NCBI GenBank assembly: GCA_021397835.1
Contig: JAJFZO010000799.1
Coordinates: 186,001-250,000 of the forward strand
Length of the DNA stretch: 64,000 nt
Direction of reading: 5' to 3'
DNA from: Moringa oleifera
Lineage: Eukaryota > Streptophyta > Magnoliopsida > Brassicales > Moringaceae
Positions 23,487 through 35,482 of the stretch are shown here, one piece after another (position 1 is the stretch's first letter; the number at the start of each line of letters is the position of its first letter). The position numbers were made by a program, and so were the translations under genes. The notes beneath the pieces are model-generated. The model was not told where the DNA came from. It saw only the letters and a program-made list of their open reading frames with translations, and ran no database searches.

Positions 23487-24949
23487 ATGATAACAAATCA
23501 TTTGACCATTCCACTAGACTGCAACTAATCCATCACTTTCTAAGAGATGATGAAGTCATTGAAGACTTTAACATTTTTCATAAAAACTTACTTGCATTTG
23601 TAGCACTTACCAATCCCAACACTTCGAAATTAGTCCATCAATTTCGAGGAGATGATAAACTCCCAGAAGACTTTCAAATTTTCAATAAAACTTAATTTCA
23701 TTAATTTTGACCTTAGAAGCGCTCATAGTTTCAACATTATGATGCATGGTATCCATTTTTGTTTTCTTCAAGAAAATATAAAATATTATCTAAAGATTAC
23801 TCTTAAACCAACATGATATTCACATTCTGTAGACTTAACATTATACCATAGTTAGGCTGTTAATGAACTGGGTAAGAAAATAACCCAAAACAATTGAGTC
23901 AAAAATAGTCTAAGCAGAAGATAGAGATGTTGTTTTCAAATAAACATTAAAAACCAAGGCAACAATGACATTAATAGACAATCTCAAATTAATAGCTTCC
24001 CCGAGACCATTAACTATAATAATAAGTGACACAAAGCTCATAATTCCAACTTCTTTTTCTTTCTAATTTTTATTTCATTAAGCAAGCACATCCATCTTTA
24101 CAGGGATCTAGAATGATACATAAGATACTGTGTTCACTAGGCAATCAAATATCATATTTCAATAAATTATGCTCAAAGAATATTACTTAGTCTAGATGTA
24201 ACATCTTAAAACAAATAAACATAACACTTAAAGGGAAAAGAGGCACTAATCCATTATATGTCACAACATTAATATGTATGAATACAATATGTTCAGTTAT
24301 TAGTTGCAAGTACATTAGAATATTTATAAGAAACAAGATTTCAATTCAAAGAGAATATTTATAAGAAACATGATTTCAATTCAAAGAGAAATATGAAATA
24401 AGAATGTATATATATTTATTTTTCATGTATGAAAACTACTTAAACCAATAAATCATTAAACAAGAAGAAACTATTGCCATAATTAATAAGTGCTCATACT
24501 CTGACATCGAAGTAGGTCATCTATTTGGGCCATGGACAACTGCGTCATCAGTATACAATCATTAACACTTTGATATCATTTGAAAGTAATTAAGAAGGAA
24601 AAAAGCAACGAAATCCTAAAGGTATCCATCGACCTAATTTTAGAGTTAATACATTCTTTTCGTGTCCCTTTCTGTGACCACTTTTGAGGCATTCCTTAAG
24701 CATCAATTTAATAATACCTTTAGATAAATTCATAAACTTTACAGAGAAGAGTAGAGCTCTCAACAACATCTTAACTAGTTCTTTAATTTTCTCACGTCAT
24801 GAAGTCTTATTGGTTAAGAAAAAGAAGAAAAGAGACATTATTTTCTTCCCCATGAGATTTGGCAATTTGCTTTTCCATCCAATATGGTTTCATAGCCTGT
24901 TTTGACAAATAGAGGAACAAGACAAAAGTTGGTCGTCTTCTTCACCATG
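23487..24949. other. Intergenic DNA with small local duplications
   Basis: No gene recognised. Around 23523 and 23633 two imperfect copies of a roughly 70-bp segment (containing 'gagatgat' and 'agacttt') lie about 110 bp apart. At 24318-24352 and 24353-24387 there is a near-perfect 35-bp tandem duplication. Confidence 0.5.
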
Positions 24950-24965
24950 CCATCAATGTTCGAGT

Positions 24966-25520
24966 TTGACTCATTCCAAAAGTAGAGTGAAAATGATAAA
25001 GAAAACTAATAGTTTTTCGTCAAGTAGAGATATTTTTTGGATTCTTGACTCAGCTTGCACCTATCACATGTGTCCTAAGGCCGAGTGGTTTCAAAACTAT
25101 AATGAGGTAAATGGAGGAAGGGTTATCATGAGGAATGATCAATCCTATGAAGTTAAAGGCATCATAACCATAGCTTTTGAGCTAAAAGATGAAACCATCA
25201 AGATCTTGAAGGAAGTGAGACACAACCAAAAAGGAACTTGATTTTCCTAGACTTTTTGAATGATAAGGGATGCTTTAGAGAGAGGCACTTTTAAAGTCTT
25301 GAAAGGTTCTTAGTGATTGCTAAAAGGAATTAAAGAGAATGGCCTATACATTCTTAAAGGTAAGGTTGTGATAAGAGAAGTAGTAATAACTATAGAAGAA
25401 GAACTAGGTGCAGCCCTATCTTAGCATAAAAGGCTTAGGCATTGTAATGAGAAAGGGCTTTAAATCCTCATTAATCAAGGGCTGTTAAGCAAGGGTAAAC
25501 TTTCACATCTTGGTTTCTAT
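24966..25520 (+). pseudogene. copia A1 protease end and GAG-pre-integrase domain
   Basis: The frame 24966-25241 contains 'WILDSACTYHMCPKAEWF', the segment joining the aspartic protease to the GAG-pre-integrase domain in plant copia elements, and later 'ILKEVRH'. After 25241 the match continues with frameshifts through the 'NGLYILKG' equivalent near 25340 and the zinc-binding HHCC region near 25430. The usual 'DSGCS' reads 'DSACT'. Not functional. Confidence 0.8.
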
Positions 25521-25535
25521 GGGTAGTATGTTTAG

Positions 25536-26270
25536 TTGGCCAAGCAACAGAGGTTGAAGTTTGCTATAGTTAGGGAGCATAACTCAGCTAAAATTATGGA
25601 CTATGTGCATTTGGATTTGTGGTTGCTAAAGGCAACTCTAAGCCATGGTGGATACAAGTATTTCTTCTTTATTATCATCAACATTTTAAGAAAAGTATGG
25701 TTATATATGTTAAAAACAAAAGATGAATGCTTTGAAAGGTTTAAAGAATGGAAGGTGTTGATGGAGAACCAAAGCGAAAGAAAGAATAAAGCCTTGAGAA
25801 TTGATAATGGCTTAGAGTTTTGCGGCTCATCTATTGATGCTTATTGTAAAAAGCGTGGGATTTTGAGCCAGAGCACAGTGTGGAATACTTCATAGTATAA
25901 TGGAGTTGTTAAAAGGATGAATAGAACCATCATGGAAAGGTGAGGCGTATGCTATTCACCTCTAGCTTTAGTAAAGGTTTTTGTGGGGAAGCAACTACCA
26001 GAGCTATGTATTGATAAATAAATGCCCTTTAAAAGCATAGACTTGAAAACACCTCTAGAAAATGGACTAGAAAAGCCCTCAATCTTAGTCACTTTAGGGT
26101 GTTTGGGTGTGCTACCTTTTCACATCAAAGAGAAGGGAAGCTTGATCCAAGGACGGTAAAAGGAGTTTTCCTTAGCTATCCTAAAGGAGTGAAGGGATAT
26201 AAGATCTATATAAAAAGAGAAGAAGTCTATAAGACTTTAATTATTAAAGATATCACATTCTAAGAGACTT
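25536..26270 (+). pseudogene. copia A1 integrase (rve core)
   Basis: The open frame 25536-25895 covers the integrase core: 'YVHLDLW' with the first catalytic Asp and 'LRIDNGLEFCG' with the second. The third acidic residue is changed: the usual 'NGVxERMNRT' reads with Lys in place of Glu, near 25905. The remainder to about 26270 ('LRVFGCATF'-like near 26095, then 'GVKGYKIYIKR') is in shifted frames. Confidence 0.82.
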
Positions 26271-26759
26271 CTCTGCCATATGCTTAACAAAGAGGTGCTA
26301 TTGCTAGTAATAAATATCCAGAAGGATTGGAGGAATATAGGAAAGTTAATGGGGTTGAGATAGAATCGAGAGGATCTAAAGCCTTTACTGAATGAGTTTT
26401 AAAATCAACTGGTCCAAAGTCATAAAGAAAGCAGCACCAAATTGCCCCTGTAAATGATGATCAGTAAGAACTACAGTGTGGGATTAGCATGACCAACTGC
26501 ATCAATATTAGTTGATTCGAGATAGGGATAGGAGAATCATTCAGTCACCAAGGTTGGGTGAGGAGCTGAGCACTAGCTTGGCTGAGGGAGAATTTATTAC
26601 TTATGCCCTTAACATAGCTGAACGTAAATAAGAGGACCAGGGACCTAGAAACTTTAGAGATGTTATGTCTAGACAAAATGGATTGTGGCATGCTATGAAG
26701 GAAGAGGTTGCCTCTTCGAAAAAAGAACAAGACTTAGAAGCTCATAAAAAGGCCTAAAA

Positions 26760-28190
26760 AGCAATAGGTGGTGGCCTGCTAGTGGATTTACAAGATCAAA
26801 GAAGAAAAAACAAAAAGAGTTCCAAAGAGGTTCAAAGCTAGGTTAGTAGCTAAAGGCTACACTCAGATTGAAGGAGTTGATTATACTGAGATCTTCTCTC
26901 TTATTATTAAGTATATAATTATAAGAGTGATCCTTATTAAAATAGTCTTAGAGGATTGGGAATTAGAGTACATGGTTGTCAAAAAGGGCATTCCCATATG
27001 AAGAGTCATTGGAAACCATTTACATAAAGCAACCTGAAGGCATTTAGGCAAAAGGCAAGGAAAACTAGGTTTACCTTTTGAAAAATATTTGTATGAGCTT
27101 AAGCAATCCCTTAAGTAGTGGTACAGGTGGTTTAATAATTTCATGTTGAGTCAAAGCTTCAAGGAAAGTCATACAATGCATGCTTATATCTAAAGAATGC
27201 TGGCTGTAAGGATGCTATTTTGGTTTTACTTTACGTTGATGACATATTTATAACAGGCAGTAGCCAATACTTTATATGGTAAAGAAAATTCTAACTGAGG
27301 AGTTTGATATGAAGGACCTAGGGCTAGCTAAAAAAATCTCGAGGACGAAAATTAGAGAGATAAAACTAAGAGGAGGCTCAAGCTTTTCTAAGAAAATTAC
27401 TTATAAAAGCTGATGAAAAAATTCTCCATGCACCAAGCAAAACCTATTACCAAACCCTTGAAAACACACTTCAAGTTGTCTGACTATAGTTACCTAAATT
27501 CGGAAGAAGAAAATAGAGAAATGAGCTATATACCTTACTTAAATGTAGTAAGGTCACTCGTGTATGCTATGATCTGCAGTAGCCCTGATTTATGCTACAT
27601 AATCAGCCTTTTTAGCAGATATATGGCCAATCTAGGTAAAAACACTGGCAAGCAATGAAGTGGTTACTAAGATATATCAATGGAACTAAGGGTTATAGTT
27701 TTGTATATGCCAAAGAAGGACTCATGCAGCAAGGATTTGCTAGATGTGTTGATTTGATTTCATTGGTCATGGAGAGAAAATAAGGTCACTCACAGCCTCT
27801 GTTTCCAACCTTGATGGGTGCTGCATTAGTTGGAAGGCATAACTTCAATAGATCATAGCTCTCTCCACTATGAAGGTTAAGTATGTAGCCATAGCAGAAA
27901 GGTTTAAAGAAGGTGTATGATTGCTTTGAAAATTAAAGGAGGTGAAGATGTATAGCTTGGATTTGATGATGTTTTCAAAGAGTCGATTAACGATTTATTT
28001 GTGTAAAAACATAGTATGTCATGAACGAACTAGTATTTTAATGTTAAGTATCCCGTTCTTCGAGAAAAGGTGAAACAAGATTGCATGAAGCTCAAGAAAA
28101 TCTTAACTATAGACAACCAACAGATATAGTCACACTGTGTGTCCTTTCTTCAAAATCACTCAAAGTGCTTGAAGATTTTGAGCACTGGCA
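26760..28190 (+). pseudogene. copia A1 reverse transcriptase and RNase H
   Basis: RT begins near 26760 ('VPKRFKARLVAKGYTQIEGV') and continues with frameshifts. The catalytic YVDD box is intact at 27232-27243. 27413-27658 is an open block with 'PYLNVVRSLVYAMICSSPDL' and 'FSRYMANLGK'. RNase H follows to about 27980 with frameshifts, and the C-terminus ('HxRLREKV...MKLKKI') ends by about 28190. The catalytic RT residues survive but the frame does not. Confidence 0.85.
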
Positions 28191-28453
28191 TGGGTTAAGA
28201 GAAAGAAGAAGGGCTTTGGCTTTGATTTGCATTTGGCTACTTGCTAATCAGGGAGAAGTTTATTAGATCAAATCTTGTAAGTAGCAAGTTCTGTAATCTA
28301 AAAGCCAAAACCTCCCCCCCTCCTCAGTTTTTTTATGGTTTTCTCCATGTTGTTGAAGACCGTTTGCAAAGCTGGACATTGACTTCTATGAAAAAAAATT
28401 ATGACTCTCCTTGTTGTTTAATGAAAAATCCACATGGCTTATTTTTTAGCTGT
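28190..28453 (+). repeat. copia family A 3' tail, LTR-like
   Basis: Non-coding tail after pol, clearly homologous to the inverse of 40844-41110 downstream of copy A3. It is CT-rich in the middle and is probably the start of the family's 3' LTR. I cannot place the TG...CA limits, so the LTR call is inference. Confidence 0.5.
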
Positions 28454-29199
28454 GTCTTATTACCAATACATACATTTAGAAACATTTATGAAGTATAGAC
28501 AGGGTTAAGATAAGAGAAGGTCATTTGTGGTGTATACACGTAACAATTGATGTGCTGTAAGACTATTAACAAAGGAAGAATCATAGTTCAAAAAGTAATT
28601 AAATCTGATACTACCACACATAACAAATTAATTTAGAACCAAACTATTATGCTAACATGCTTATCACTAAGTACTTTGAAAAAATTAGTTATTATTTAGG
28701 TTATGGTATTCCTCTTCAATCTTATAATTCTTTAGTTATTTGTAGTGGAAGATAATTTACATGTTGTAAACAAAGAAGAGCACTTAAAAGCATAAGTGAA
28801 GAAATGTAAAAGGTAATCGGGTAGTTAATGTCAGAATTATGCTAATCCAACTAGATAATTTCATGCCTACTAATATGCAATATTATTATAAGGAACTAAC
28901 ATAATGTCTAAATGATGAAATCTACATTTAATAGTGACATATTTCAAGAAATATAATTAAGTGACAGTAAAACTTGAAGAGAAATAGAGCTTCTAGATTG
29001 AGTTTTGTACCAAAAATAATAAAATCGAGAACATAATTAGTCAATAAGAAAGCAGAAACATATGCAAACAAACATAAACATGTTTCAAAAAAATGGCGAT
29101 TACATTTTCCATCAATCAAAGCAAATGAAACAAGCGCAAAAAGATTTAAAGGCACAATAATATCCTTTCACATAATCTAACCTGAATTACACAATGGAA
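28454..29199. other. Unassigned spacer between copia remnants
   Basis: AT-rich sequence with no recognised coding or repeat signal. The open frame 28928-29155 (minus) is hydrophobic low-complexity translation without a family. Confidence 0.4.
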
Positions 29200-30700
29200 A
29201 TGGGGAATATGAATCATGTCTTTAGACCATATAGAAAAATTACATTAGTAAAACTTGCAAGAGTAAAATATAAATGGTTTGAAAACATAGTGAAGCTCAT
29301 AAAACTTCAAATACTTTGTCCTTTCCCAAGAATCCCTGGTTGCTTAAGGCTTGCAGTCCTTTCTAAAAAATATGGCCAAGCCTATCGTGCAAAAGCTGAG
29401 TAATATTCTCATCACTTTTAACTGCAACAGCAACATCTTCAATAATTACCTTTCCTCGCAGAGCATACAATCCATTTTGCTTCACTCACTTAAGTATAAC
29501 TGGTGATCTTTTTATCACTTTAAGGATAACATGTTCAATCTTGGACGCATACCTTTTTCATCTAGAGAACCAAGAGAGATTAAATTTCTCTTCAACTGAG
29601 AAAATGTTCCTCCTATCTGTAAGTATTTTTGTTGAACCATCATTAAGCTTGGAGTTATGGAGCCAATCCCTTTGATATCACAAGAATGATCATCTCCCAT
29701 AATCGCTCTTCCATTATTTACCTCTTCAAAGTCCCTAGTCCATTCATTCTAGGGATGTATATGAAAGCTATAGAAAAAATCCAAAATCCACTCTTCTGTG
29801 CTTCTTAGTTTAGTCACTGCCAATACATCTCCCTCTTGAAGAGACTTTGTTACAACTATAGCATTTCCTTCCTTGTTCTGTTGTTCTTGTAATTTCTTCT
29901 TTAATTCCTTGTAAAACCTTCTCATATGGCCAACTTTTCCACAAGAATAAAACTTCCTTCCAATTCCCTTTGATTTAGACCTTATTGAACTTTTGTGTTT
30001 AGTTGAATCCTTCCCTTGAGAGTTCTATCCTTTTCAGGTCTTTCTCTAACTGTTAAGGCTTCATTGTTACTTTTAAGGCTTTCGGCCCCCTTGTTTCACA
30101 TTAATTAATGCTTTTTTGATCTTATGGCTGACTCCAGCTCTTCCATTGGCAAGGTATCCTTGTTATACGTTATTGTATCACTCAATTGGTTATATGTAGG
30201 AGTAGCGAGTTTGATAACATCACAACTTAATCTTTATCACTAATCATTTCACTCATATCCTCCAAATCAATCATTATCTTAGAGAACTCATCAAGATTCC
30301 CATCAAGGCTCTTATCTTCATTCATCTTGAATCCAAAAAACTTTGTTTTGAGATAAAGTAATTTGGATAGTGATTTTATCATATACAGGTTGTCAAGCTT
30401 GGTCCAGACCTTAGCTATAGTTTTCTCTTTTGATACTTGCCTCATCACAAATACAAGATCACTATGCTGTAAGCATTTTCCAAGACATCTTCTTTCTTTG
30501 TAGCAAACATGGTATATGGCAACTTACTCTCACCAGCAAGTGCTTGAGCCATTTTTTGTTGAACAAGAATGGCCTTCACCTTGGAAGTCTCCTAAAATCT
30601 CCTTTGCCATTAAAGTGCTCCATCTTAAACTTGGTTATCCTCATTGTGAAACTAAATCTTGTAGTTTCTTGCAAAGGACTTTCTTGAAGTCTTGCTAGAT
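29200..30700 (-). pseudogene. copia C gag, zinc knuckle, protease and integrase N-terminus
   Basis: Gag starts at about 30695 just below the primer-binding site ('MRITKFKMEHFNGKGDF') and includes the UBN2-type region at 30227-30448 ('KSLSKLLYLKTKFFGFKM', 'DGNLDEFSKIMIDLEDM'). The CCHC knuckle at about 29917-29955 has two Cys changed to Tyr ('FYSCGKVGHMRRFY'). The protease junction near 29790 reads 'WILDFFYSFHIHP', replacing the usual Ser-Gly-Cys. 29515-29700 gives 'MGDDHSCDIKGIGSI' and 'LKRNLISLGSLD'. The zinc-binding integrase start ('HDRLGHIF', 'KGLQALSNQGFLGKDK') is at about 29320-29400. Stops and frameshifts throughout. Confidence 0.85.
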
Positions 30701-30708
30701 CTTTAATA

Positions 30709-30721
30709 GACTTTGATGCTA
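30709..30721 (-). other. Primer-binding-site remnant (initiator Met tRNA)
   Basis: The minus-strand 13-mer 'tagcatcaaagtc' matches the common plant copia primer-binding site 'tggtatcagagcc' at 9 of 13 positions, and all four differences are transitions. It sits two bases past the LTR end and just before gag, where it belongs. Confidence 0.65.
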
Positions 30722-30723
30722 GT

Positions 30724-31356
30724 TGTTGCATATAACTTTTATTTTAACCTTATGTAAACTCAACCTTAAATTTTCTTGATTCTTATAAAGCAAACAATAA
30801 GAGATTTTCAACAAATGAAGAAATTAGATCAATCACTATCTTGAATCGAACTTTACAAATACATCAAGAATGAATCCAACACTAGACACCAATAACTAAA
30901 GACACTTAGTCTTCTTATATAATTGAGGAAACTCTCTCATAGAGACAAATAATTTCATTGCTTGTAGTGCTATAATTCTTCAGTTATAATTAACGGCTAG
31001 TACTTCTTAAAAGACTCAATCAAAGAGGGTATAAAACTTTCAGCAATAGCAACAAAACTAGAAAATATAGTGGATTTATATATTATCTATTCTGCTGGCA
31101 TAGCAAAGAGATTTAGCCAGCTGTGCAATCAGCTTATGACTTAGATAATGGTTATTGCTCAAGTCACTTACCAAGGCTTTTTTTACTCAGCTACTGGATC
31201 CAGAAGCGATACCATCAAAAGTCTTTGCTGTCATTTTTAGCTAGATCATCTTATTCTTCAACAGACTCCTTCTTGATCCAATAAAATTGACTCAGTGCAT
31301 CTTCAACCTTTCATTCATTCTACGTCATCGAATATTAACCTAACAATCTTTAAATA
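30724..31356 (-). repeat. LTR of copia element C
   Basis: On the minus strand it begins 'tgttaggttaatattcg' at 31356, preceded by 'taaagat', a decayed form of the polypurine tract that follows RNase H in these elements. It ends 'gttatatgcaaca' at 30724, immediately before the primer-binding-site remnant. So it has the TG...CA ends, the right neighbours on both sides and a length of 633 bp. Only one copy is present, between pol and gag. Confidence 0.7.
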
Positions 31357-31359
31357 CTT

Positions 31360-32640
31360 ACATAGTTTTTTAGGAAAATAGGTTTCATGGCCATATTAGC
31401 GAGGTTGTCGTCAGCGGCAACCTTCTCCAGTAGTATGAATCCTTATTCTACTTTTTCTCTCATAAAATGACAGTTCACATCAAGGGGTTTGCTGCATTCA
31501 TGGTAGATTAGATTCTTACAGAGATGCATTATAGATTGGCTATCTGAAAACATAATAATGGGACCTCTATAAAATTACAAATCACTGAGCAATCCAAGTA
31601 ACCAGGTAACTTCCTTAAAACCTTCTGTAATTAATATATACTCTGCCTTAGTGCTAGATAAAGCAACAATAGCTTGAAGTTGAGCTTTCTAACTTAGACA
31701 ATGTCCTTTAAAGATTAAAATATAAGCAAAAAGAGATCTTCTTTTGCTTTTATCTCCAACAAAATTAGAGTCTACATACCTTTCCAATCCTTGCTGAATT
31801 AAACCTTTCTTTTTTCATAAGCTAACCCCAGCTTCTTGTTCTAATTAAGTACCTTAATAACCACTTCATTGCTTGCCAATAATCTTTAGTGAGATTGGCC
31901 ATGTATCTACTAAGCAGTCTGATTACATATGACAAATCAACTTTGCTGTAAATCATGGCATATATGATACTCCTCACCTGATTTGAGTAATAGGTGTTTA
32001 TCATTTCCTGCTTTTCTTTTTCAGTAACTTTGTGGATGTGAGATTTTTGGGATAAAATAAGCCTACACTTACTCTTATCTCTTTTGATTTTCGTTCTTGA
32101 TATCTTCTTTTCATGCCTTAAATCTTTTATGTTAAATTCTTCACTTAAAATCTTCTTCAATGAGGCTATCTTGTGCATGTTACTGTTGGTAATTAACATA
32201 TCATTTAGATGCAACATCAAGAACGCAACTTCTTAACAACCTGTATCTTTGTAATAAGAGCAGGTATTGTAAGCACTCTAGATGAAGCCTACTTGATGTA
32301 TAAAGCTATCAAACCTCTTATACTATTGCCTAGGAGATACTTTTAGCCACATAGTGAGTTCTTTTGTAGGCGCACTTGATCTTCTCTGCCCTTTTCTTCA
32401 AATCCTTCACAATATTTCATATAGATCTTCTCCCATAATTCTCCATCGAGAAAAGCAGTCTTCACATCCATTTGTTTAAGCTTCTGATCTTCTATAGCTA
32501 CCTTTGCCAAGATGGTTCGAATTGTCTTGTATTTGACCATAAGTAGGAAAATTTCTACATAATCAATCCCTTTTATTTGGGTGAAGCCTTTGGCCATCAG
32601 GCTTGCCTTGAATTTCTTAGGTGTAACTTTTGTATGACCA
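31360..32640 (-). pseudogene. copia C reverse transcriptase and RNase H
   Basis: RT is seen at 32343-32597 ('MAKGFTQIKGIDYVE', 'MDVKTAFLDGELWEKIYM') and 31822-32220. The YVDD box reads His-Leu-Asn-Asp near 32200, so the active site is destroyed. RNase H at about 31380-31800 keeps its acidic residues: Asp in 'YVDSNFVGD', Glu in 'LSSTKAEY', Asp in 'SDSQSIMHLCKN'. It ends at about 31362, next to the LTR. Stops interrupt it at several points. Confidence 0.85.
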
Positions 32641-33109
32641 TCTTTGAGCTTGAATACCTATTTATAATCCACCACCCTTAGATTTAAAGGTTTTCAAACT
32701 AGCTTCCATGTCTTGTTAGCATAAAAAGAGCTATTTCCTCTAATATTACCTTAAACTAATTTGCTGCTTGATGTCCAGACATAGCTCATTGTGTTTTTTA
32801 GCTTCATACTCTCAATCTGGTCTGCTGTGTGGAGAACATAGGCTATCAACTTTCCTTCAACTTAACTAGAACTAAGATCTTCATGTAGATATCTTACAGG
32901 TTATGTGATACTTCTTCTAAACCTATCGCTTGCTAATTGGTAAGTCTTTAAATGTTTTACATTATTAAAAAAATCCTCCTTTTCATCATTTAAACTAGGC
33001 TGTCTTTGTTGACTATATGAAGCTGTTACGTTATATTCTATTTCTAGGGATGAATGAGCTGATCTTCTAAGCTTAAATTGATCTAGATCAACAAGTTCCT
33101 TAACTTTAG

Positions 33110-33420
33110 AAGTTCTTTCTGTAGCTGGTTTATTTACTTTTCTTTTTCTTGGCTTGCATATGACAGGGATGTCTCATCCACAGTTTTATTATTTAAACCA
33201 TGTTTTATAGAGAGCCTATTACCTTTTAATCCCTTCAAGGTAGGCAAGAAAATTATCTTTAATTGTCCTAAAATCAAGTATGCCCTCCTTTTGGTGTGCA
33301 TAGGCTGCATATCCAAAAACTCTCAAGTGATATTGGCTCACAGGTGTCCCTGACCACCTCTCTTCAAGTGTTTTAAGATCAATAACCCTTGAAGGACACC
33401 AATTGATCAAACAAACGCCA
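33110..33420 (-). pseudogene. copia C integrase C-terminal fragment
   Basis: The frame 33219-33410 reads 'INWCPSRVIDLKTLEERWSG' and 'YHLRVFGYAAYAHQKEG', the well-conserved segment after the integrase core in copia elements. A frameshift leads into 33134-33316. Above 33420 the match ends abruptly; the catalytic core is absent. Confidence 0.82.
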
Positions 33421-34103
33421 GTTGTATTTACCTATCCCTATTTAAGATTTTAATTTGATACACTTAAGTAATTGAAAAAATAGTGTAACTCAACAACTAA
33501 GCTCCTACTAATTGAGACCCATAACAAAAGTTAAAATACCAAGAGCTTTACACTGTTTACTCTTCCATGTTTTAGTTTTAGAATTTCTTTCAGCTAGTAA
33601 GGGACTTGTTATGACATTATTAGACCTAGTGTCTAAATCAAAGCAAGCATTTACACCACTTAAGGTCCAATTTTCTAGTTTAGCACTCTTTGACATAATA
33701 TCACAGCTAGATTTGCCTTCAATATCTTGCCAAGAGTGAGCCTTATTACACCATTTGGGCCTGCCTTCAAGCATATTACTACTGGTGAAAGCTTCAACAT
33801 ATCAAGATGCAGTCTCAAACAAAGGATCTATAGTTACTAAGCACTATTCAGAACTCGAAGACTAGGCAACATAACTAGATATGGTTCCTTTGAGTTATTA
33901 CACCAAATTTATCCTTAGTAGAAAGCTCTTACTAAGATGGGAATGTCTTTGCAGAAGCTCTTTAGAGAAAACTAGAATCTTTAGCCATGTCAAGCTATCA
34001 GGAAGTCCTTACAAACTAATCACAACTCCTATTTTTACCATAAACTTATGGGATATTGAATCTTTTAAAGGAGATCTTCTTGCTTTTGGTCAAGTAATCT
34101 CTA
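33421..34103. other. Unassigned sequence between copia remnants
   Basis: No domain recognised. Both strands have short open frames (33508-33774 minus, 33881-34114 plus) without a family match. It could be captured host DNA or a diverged LTR. Confidence 0.3.
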
Positions 34104-34412
34104 TCAGGTGGTAGGCTTCTTCTCTAATTTGTTGTTAAATTCATGAAAAGGAAAACATAAAGCATATTTAACTGATCCATTCCTCAAACTATGCTCAGTA
34201 TTAAATGATTCATTAGTTAAATGTGACCTTAAAATATGGCGATCCACATGATTGTCAGAACTTATAGCTGCAATTAAATCATTCTCGAAGAAGTAATAGC
34301 CTGCTAATAGAAAATCATTGTCAGGTATCCACTTACAATTTTCATCATTTCGGGTCTTTATGTCCCTTGATTGGAAAGAATAACGAGTTTGATGAAGAAA
34401 TTTCCATTTAGT
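34104..34412 (-). other. Uncharacterised open frame without ATG, possible exon fragment
   Basis: The minus-strand frame ending in TGA at 34104-34106 stays open for about 100 codons, up to a TAA near 34413. It has no start codon. Its composition looks protein-like and is not a translation of a simple repeat: charged and aromatic residues are mixed, as in 'NCKWIPDNDFLLAGYYFF' and 'KYALCFPFHEFNNK'. I do not recognise the family. It lies downstream of the family B 3' end, so it may be captured host exon or LTR sequence that is open by chance. Confidence 0.3.
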
Positions 34413-34779
34413 TTATTTCTTTTTGGATAGTGTGGCATTCTTCAAAATGAAATTTTGTCATGCTCACTTTGAAGCAAAAGGTCATCGTCTTTCATTAGGT
34501 CATCCAAAGGGGATTATCGAAAGTGAGACAAGGTTTAGAAACATCTTATCAAACCAGCTCTTATATTGGTTTGCAAGATGTTTTTGGTTGATGTGACCTA
34601 AGTAAAGTTCAACTGTTAGCTTCATTAATACACTTGAAGTCCGTTGACTGGTTCTGCAACTTATTAAGTCCAGGTAGGCCAACTACATCTGAGTAAAGGA
34701 ACAATGCTTTAATTTTTTCTTTTTGTAAATTTGCTGGACCACTTTAAGCAATATTCTCTACCTTGGTTCTACAACATTC

Positions 34780-35470
34780 TCCACTTCGATTTACTCAAAG
34801 TGGTATTAATGCAGACTTTACTGCATCATAAACAAAATCATCATCCCATACCTATCCTTAGTAGCTCCTTGCATCTCTACAACTTTCCAAAAGAAATAGA
34901 CTTTGTGGCCATATTTGAAGGGTTATCTTTAGTTCCAATTTTTTCCAGTTTGAGGTAATCATTCTTTACCTTGATCCTTATGAAATAGTACTTAATATTA
35001 AGGTGTTTAGTACACTCATGGCGAACTAGATACTTGCACAAGTGTATTACTGACAGGCTATCTGAAAAAAAGATCATATTTAAGTTAGATAATCCCAATT
35101 CCTTTAGCAATCTAAGCAACCTCTTTTAAACCTTTAGTCATTGCTACATATTTTGCTTCTATGCTGGACAAGGCTACAATTAGTTGAAGTAGAGCCTTTC
35201 AACTCACACAATAACCTTCATAAATGAACATATGCAGACAATGATCTTTTTTTGTCTTTGTCACTAGAAAATCATAATCTACATGTCCTATTAACCTTGC
35301 TGCATAAGACTTCTTTTTTCATAGATCAATCCATGAATCTTGGTCCTATTTAGGTATCTTAGAAGCTATTTCATGGCTTCTAGTGCTCTTTCTTAGGATT
35401 AGCCATGTATCTACTAAGCAAGCTGATTGCATAGCGAAAATGAGGCCTACTGTAGATCATGACTTACATC
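34780..35470 (-). pseudogene. copia B2 RT end and RNase H, antisense fragment
   Basis: Minus strand. The RT tail ('RPHFRYAISLLSRYMANPKK', about 35380-35460) is followed by RNase H. The region 34877-35119 reads 'MLRLLKELGLSNLN', 'FSDSLSVIHLCKYLV' and ends 'TKDNPSNMATK'. A polypurine stretch ('cgaagtggaga') at about 34777-34790 precedes 'tgttgtagaacc' at 34776, the probable start of a 3' LTR running leftward. Its upstream end at about 35470 abuts the gag of A2 in opposite orientation. The same fragment in the same arrangement recurs, inverted, at 44100-44800. Confidence 0.82.
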
Positions 35471-35482
35471 ACTCAGCCTACT

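Larger units (their letters stand above)
24950..28453 (+). mobile_element. Ty1/copia retrotransposon remnant A1
   Basis: Domain order protease/GAG-pre-integrase, integrase, reverse transcriptase, RNase H is that of Ty1/copia. The gag gene and 5' LTR are missing; the element starts abruptly at about 24950. After the pol end (about 28190) a tail to 28453 shares sequence with the inverse of 40844-41110, the tail of copy A3. Similarity to A3 stops at about 28453, so this marks the 3' limit of what the copies share. All frames are broken. Confidence 0.88.
29200..33420 (-). mobile_element. Ty1/copia element C in permuted order around one LTR
   Basis: Read on the minus strand from 33420 downward, the order is integrase C-terminus, RT, RNase H, an LTR (31356-30724), a primer-binding-site remnant (30721-30709), gag, zinc knuckle, protease/GAG-pre-integrase and the N-terminal zinc part of integrase (to about 29200). 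A normal element has gag first and RNase H last. The observed order is that of two elements sharing a middle LTR, or of a one-LTR circle opened within integrase and inserted. The integrase core itself is missing. Confidence 0.8.

Noticed and set aside
30430..30698. Plus-strand frames at 30430-30698
   Set aside because: Shadows of the antisense gag N-terminus of copia element C.
31180..31225. Primer-binding site at the 'tggtatcgcttc' phrase
   Set aside because: It begins like a Met-tRNA primer site but lies inside the LTR. The site at 30709-30721, right after the LTR end and before gag, fits better.
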